Positions 5,958-8,400 of a stretch of 8,400 nt of DNA are shown here, piece by piece (within the stretch, counting starts at the first letter, position 1; each line of letters opens with the position of its first letter). The notes beneath the pieces are model-generated. The model was given only the letters and a program-made list of their open reading frames with translations. It ran no database searches and was not told the origin of the DNA. The stretch comes from DASYSA01 sp036003885 (GTDB taxonomy: Bacteria; Acidobacteriota; Blastocatellia; UBA7656). The position numbers and the translations under genes are program-made. The DNA is taken from positions 1-8,400 of the forward strand of contig DASYSA010000515.1 of NCBI GenBank assembly GCA_036003885.1, written 5' to 3'.

Positions 5958-7010
5958 ATGATGCTCGGACACTCGATAGTCATGCGAGAATACAAGCTGG
6001 AAATACTGAACGAACCCGGGAGCGAAAGCGCTCCGCCCGAGATCTCCGTCTTTCTGCCCGTATACAACGAAGAAGATAACATCGAGCCGCTGAATGCAAG
6101 ACTGACGGAATCGCTGGAGAGGCTCGAGCGGGCTTACGAGATCATCTATGTCGATGACGGATCGAGCGATTGCAGCCTGGCGAAGCTTCGCGAGATAGCA
6201 GCTCGAGACCGGCGCGTGCGAGTGATTGCGCTGCGCCGCAACTACGGCCAGACCGCGGCGATGAGCGCCGGCATAGACCACGCGCGCGGGGACATCCTGA
6301 TTCCGATGGACGCGGATCTTCAGAACGACCCGGTAGACATAGTCCGGCTGCTGGAAGAACTGGATCGGGGCTATGACGTCGTGTCGGGTTGGCGAAAGGA
6401 TCGAAAGGACAATTGGCTGACTCGACGCCTGCCGTCGATGATGGCCAATCGCCTTATCTCGGCGATCAGCGGAGTGAGGCTTCACGACTACGGCTGCAGT
6501 CTTAAGGCCTACCGCCGCGACGTGCTGGCTGATGTTAAGTTATATGGCGAGATGCACCGATTCATACCTGTCTATGCAAAGTGGGCGGGAGCCCGGGTGA
6601 CCGAGATCCCGGTCAACCACCACTCCCGTAACGCCGGGCAATCGAAGTACGGACTGTCGCGCACCGTCAAAGTCTTGTTCGACCTGATCACGATAAAGTT
6701 CATGTCAAGCTACATGACCAAGCCTCTCTACCTGTTCGGGATGGGCGGAATGGTTTGTCTGGCTGTAGCGCTCGTATCGGCATTGGGCGCGCTCTACTAC
6801 CGCTTCGTCCGGGATGTCCACCTGAACCGGATGCCGCTGGCTACGCTGGCGATGATAATGTTTGCGATGGGGGTGCAGTTCATCTTCATGGGACTCCTCG
6901 CCGAAATGGTCGTGCGCACGTATCACGAGTCCCAAAACAAACCCATCTACACAGTACGGGAGTTGATCAACATCGCGGGCGAAAATGGCCAGGAGAGCGG
7001 AGGAGAGTGA
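5958..7010 (+). CDS. Membrane-anchored family 2 glycosyltransferase (polyprenyl-phosphate sugar type)
   Basis: 350 residues from ATG 5958. The fold and motifs match the DPM1/ArnC/GtrB branch of GT2, which moves a sugar from a nucleotide donor to polyprenyl phosphate on the cytoplasmic face. Visible: ISVFLPVYNEEDNI (29-42), the acidic YVDDGSSD (64-71), MDADLQNDP (117-125) containing the metal-binding DAD, GYDVVSGWRKDR (138-149), a conserved HDYGCSLKAYRRDV (176-189), HRFIPVYA (200-207) and the acceptor loop HHSRNAGQSKYG (221-232). Two membrane helices follow, about 259-281 and 295-317, as in this branch. Start choice is uncertain: TTG 5889, ATG 5958, 5961 and 5982 are all in frame and none has a good Shine-Dalgarno site; the domain fits any start from 5958 to 5982. 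The stop lies at the edge of repeat D. Probably co-transcribed with its neighbours. Confidence 0.9.
   Translation: MMLGHSIVMREYKLEILNEPGSESAPPEISVFLPVYNEEDNIEPLNARLTESLERLERAYEIIYVDDGSSDCSLAKLREIAARDRRVRVIALRRNYGQTAAMSAGIDHARGDILIPMDADLQNDPVDIVRLLEELDRGYDVVSGWRKDRKDNWLTRRLPSMMANRLISAISGVRLHDYGCSLKAYRRDVLADVKLYGEMHRFIPVYAKWAGARVTEIPVNHHSRNAGQSKYGLSRTVKVLFDLITIKFMSSYMTKPLYLFGMGGMVCLAVALVSALGALYYRFVRDVHLNRMPLATLAMIMFAMGVQFIFMGLLAEMVVRTYHESQNKPIYTVRELINIAGENGQESGGE
6999..7005 (+). promoter_or_regulatory. Ribosome binding site at the GT2/WecG-like junction
   Basis: GGAGGAG at the end of the GT2 gene lies seven bases before an in-frame GTG at 7013, two bases past the GT2 stop. It is the best initiation signal for the WecG-like gene. 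Its use would mean all of repeat D is translated. Confidence 0.5.
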
Positions 7011-7184
7011 GAGTGGGAGAATGGGAGAATGGGAGAGTGGGAGAATGGGAGAGTGGAAGAATGAGAGAGCGGAAGCGAGCACGCGAGGGCGACTGGGATG
7101 GTGGCAGAATCGGCGGCGGCGCCTCTGAAGCCGATTCTCCCACTCTCCCACTCCCCCACTCTCCCACTCTCCCACTCTCCCACT
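7011..7184. repeat. Inverted repeat D made of GGGAGAGT/GGGAGAAT octamers
   Basis: The left arm is seven consecutive 8-nt units at 7011-7066 (GAGTGGGA or GAATGGGA, the last two decayed). The right arm is six units at 7137-7184 (CTCCCACT, one reading CCCCCACT), the complementary strand. Between them a perfect 9-bp inner stem, AGAATCGGC (7106-7114) with GCCGATTCT (7130-7138), joins directly onto the right arm, so the whole can fold as one long hairpin. The element begins directly after the GT2 TGA and is read through by the WecG-like frame. Confidence 0.92.
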
Positions 7185-8005
7185 CTTCTTCTCACTTCCC
7201 CCGGGTCACGGTAGTCGGGATCGCAGTCGATAACGTCAGCGAGGACGAAGCGCTTTCATTGATAGAGGAGTGCATCGATGGCGTGGCGCCTGCTTTCATG
7301 GCTGTCGTGAACGCAGCGAAACTCGTTTCGGCTCGCAGGGATGACGACCTGCGCAATGCGTTAATGAGCGCTGATCTGGTCACGGCCGATGGGATGTCAG
7401 TTGTGTGGGCCTCGCGGCTGCTGGGATCGCCCCTGAAAGAGCGAGTCACCGGCATCGACATGTTCGAAAGGTTGATCGGTCACGCGGCGCGGCGCGGCGC
7501 TTCCGTCTACCTCCTTGGGGGGCGTGATGAGGCGGTCGGCGGAATAGTAACGCGATTCAGGCGTGAATACCCAAACCTCAGAGTGGCTGGCTACCGAAAC
7601 GGCTACTTCAACGCCGCGGAAGCGGGTGCCGTCGTCGAACAGATTAAGCAGAGCGGGGCCGAGCTGTTATTCGTAGCGATGGGATCACCGATGCAGGAGA
7701 TCTGGATTGCGTCGAATCTGGCTGCCACCGGTGCTCGCTTCGCTTTGGGCGTGGGCGGAGCATTTGACCACCTGAGCGGCCTCTCGCATCGTGCTCCCGG
7801 ATGGATGCAACAAGCGGGTGTGGAATGGTTGTACCGGTTGCTGAGCGAGCCTCGCCGGCTGTGGCGACGATACCTGATAGGCAACCTGCGGTTCACATGG
7901 CTCGTAGCGAAACAACTCGTGTCCCCGGCCTCGCTTATGAATGAGCGACGGAAAGGAAAAAACGACGGACCCGGGCAAACAGGGGACACTGGGCGCAACG
8001 AGTGA
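7013..8005 (+). CDS. WecG/TagA/CpsF-family glycosyltransferase with repeat-encoded N-terminal extension
   Basis: 330 residues from GTG 7013. The family (GT26) transfers a sugar, often an N-acetylmannosamine derivative, to a polyprenyl-diphosphate sugar in teichoic-acid, enterobacterial-common-antigen or capsule synthesis. The domain starts at VTVVGIAVDN (65-74). Diagnostic blocks: VVNAAKLV (98-105), SADLVTADGMSVVWASRLLG (119-138) with the conserved Asp126, RVTGIDMF (144-151), a nucleotide-binding VYLLGG (165-170), LLFVAMGSPMQE (218-229), LGVGGAFDHLSG (245-256), RAPGWMQQAGVEWLYRLLSEP (260-280) and the C-terminal basic appendage. The first about 64 residues are repeat D and its spacer in translation (VGEWENGR-type, then SPTLPLPH-type units). 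No ATG, GTG or TTG exists between 7064 and the first domain strands; the nearest, TTG 7259, would delete them. Starts compatible with the domain are GTG 7007, GTG 7013 (best Shine-Dalgarno), GTG 7037 and ATG 7061. Codon 8003-8005 is the stop. Confidence 0.87.
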   Translation: MGEWENGRVGEWESGRMRERKRAREGDWDGGRIGGGASEADSPTLPLPHSPTLPLSHSSSHFPRVTVVGIAVDNVSEDEALSLIEECIDGVAPAFMAVVNAAKLVSARRDDDLRNALMSADLVTADGMSVVWASRLLGSPLKERVTGIDMFERLIGHAARRGASVYLLGGRDEAVGGIVTRFRREYPNLRVAGYRNGYFNAAEAGAVVEQIKQSGAELLFVAMGSPMQEIWIASNLAATGARFALGVGGAFDHLSGLSHRAPGWMQQAGVEWLYRLLSEPRRLWRRYLIGNLRFTWLVAKQLVSPASLMNERRKGKNDGPGQTGDTGRNE

Positions 8006-8073
8006 AAATCAGAATCGCAGAATCGAGGGCCTGACCCCGCGCGAGAGTACGGTGGCGCTCTGTATTAAGCGCG

Positions 8074-8082
8074 TGCTAGTAT
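8074..8082 (+). promoter_or_regulatory. Candidate extended -10 promoter upstream of the last gene
   Basis: TGCTAGTAT has the TG-N spacing of an extended -10, with TAGTAT matching four of six consensus bases. No -35 is visible at the usual distance. It lies in the gap between the WecG-like stop and the next ATG, about 46 bases upstream of that start. Weak evidence. Confidence 0.2.
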
Positions 8083-8127
8083 CAGCTTCGCCCGTCCTCA
8101 TAGATTTTTCGGAGGTCTGTTCACGGG

Positions 8128-8400
8128 ATGGTCCGCCGTTCAACGCTCTCGATCGCACTGAGTGCGTTCGTCCTCACATTTCTACTCTCGCAATCAGCCT
8201 TCTCGTCGACCGCGTCGTTGTCCTGTTACACCAGCGATCAACAGCCGGAGCAGGATCAAGTCAAGAAGGGTAAGAAAGAGACGAAGCGCGCCCGGAGAGT
8301 CGACGAGAAGGGCGGCAAGCAAAAGGAACCGCAAGAGGCAGAGGGCACAGATGCGAACGCGCCGGCCGGCTCCGAAGAAGAAGTAAATCTGGTTTCGGAC
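8128..8400 (+). CDS. Exported, highly charged protein of unknown function (5' part, runs off the window)
   Basis: An ATG at 8128 opens a frame that stays open for 91 codons to the window edge. GGAGG at 8111-8115 precedes it with a long 12-base spacer. The N-terminus is a clear signal peptide: basic MVRRS, then a hydrophobic stretch LSIALSAFVLTFLLSQSAFSS, with cleavage likely near residues 25-29. It is followed by a Lys/Glu-rich, probably disordered segment (KKGKKETKRARR, EKGGKQKE, SEEEVNLVSD). The single Cys at about residue 33 is too far in to be a lipobox. The frame has real signal-peptide logic, unlike the two other open frames over this stretch, which are Arg-rich shadows. In Acidobacteria such a charged linker often precedes a VWFA-related or other extracellular domain, but that is a guess; no domain is visible here. 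Confidence 0.65.
   Translation, partial: MVRRSTLSIALSAFVLTFLLSQSAFSSTASLSCYTSDQQPEQDQVKKGKKETKRARRVDEKGGKQKEPQEAEGTDANAPAGSEEEVNLVSD

Noticed and set aside
6755..7006. The WecG-like frame extended upstream to 6755
   Set aside because: The upstream part overlaps the well-supported GT2 membrane helices in another frame and has no family similarity or signal. It is an open shadow frame.
7011..7184. Octamer array as a CRISPR array
   Set aside because: The unit is 8 nt, the copies are contiguous with no unique spacers, and the second half is the reverse complement of the first. No cas genes are present. The same applies to the heptamer array at 4618-4750.
8006..8127. A terminator after the WecG-like gene
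   Set aside because: GCGC-containing segments at 8038-8073 do not form a clean stem followed by a T-run.
7941..8386. Two overlapping plus-strand open frames of 110 and 74 residues at the right end
   Set aside because: The frame starting at 8128 has a signal peptide and a plausible start site, whereas these two are low-complexity shadows, one overlapping the end of the WecG-like gene.

Overview
The window is an ordinary-looking bacterial chromosome segment with moderately high GC and no phage or transposase genes. DUF4159 and DUF2911 genes, a Tat-exported amidase and abundant short-unit inverted repeats between genes suggest a soil Acidobacteriota-type genome (for example Blastocatellia). That placement is an inference from gene content; no rRNA or other marker gene is present.

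Layout. (1) 32-1039, plus strand: a divergent DprA/Smf-family gene, probably coupled to an upstream gene cut off by the window edge. (2) 1052-3726, minus strand: a Tat-exported amidase-signature hydrolase followed by a secreted DUF4159 protein, converging on the DprA gene with a 12-nt gap. (3) 3727-4109: a divergent intergenic region with a possible promoter for the next gene. (4) 4110-4613, plus: an exported DUF2911 protein. (5) 4755-8005, plus: three polysaccharide genes, namely a UDP-glucuronate 4-epimerase-like SDR, a membrane-anchored GT2 of the polyprenyl-phosphate type, and a WecG/TagA/CpsF-family glycosyltransferase. (6) 8128-8400, plus: the 5' end of an exported, highly charged protein that runs off the window.

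The genes in (5) fit together as a glycan module: the epimerase supplies a nucleotide sugar, and two enzymes that typically act on polyprenyl-linked acceptors build a surface glycan. The amidase and the DUF2911 and DUF4159 proteins all look exported, so most of the window serves the cell envelope.

The most unusual feature is at the junctions between co-directional genes. Four junctions (amidase/DUF4159, DUF2911/epimerase, epimerase/GT2, GT2/WecG-like) each hold a long imperfect inverted repeat whose arms consist of short repeated units, with a different unit at each place (AAATGCGAAATTCG-type, AGGTGTC, ATTCGCGG and GGGAGAGT). All four begin at or within a few bases of the upstream stop codon and lie in the initiation region of the downstream gene. 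In two cases (DUF4159 and WecG-like) no usable start codon exists after the repeat, so the repeat must be translated into an N-terminal extension if the gene is expressed. In the epimerase case the stop codon itself is part of the palindrome.
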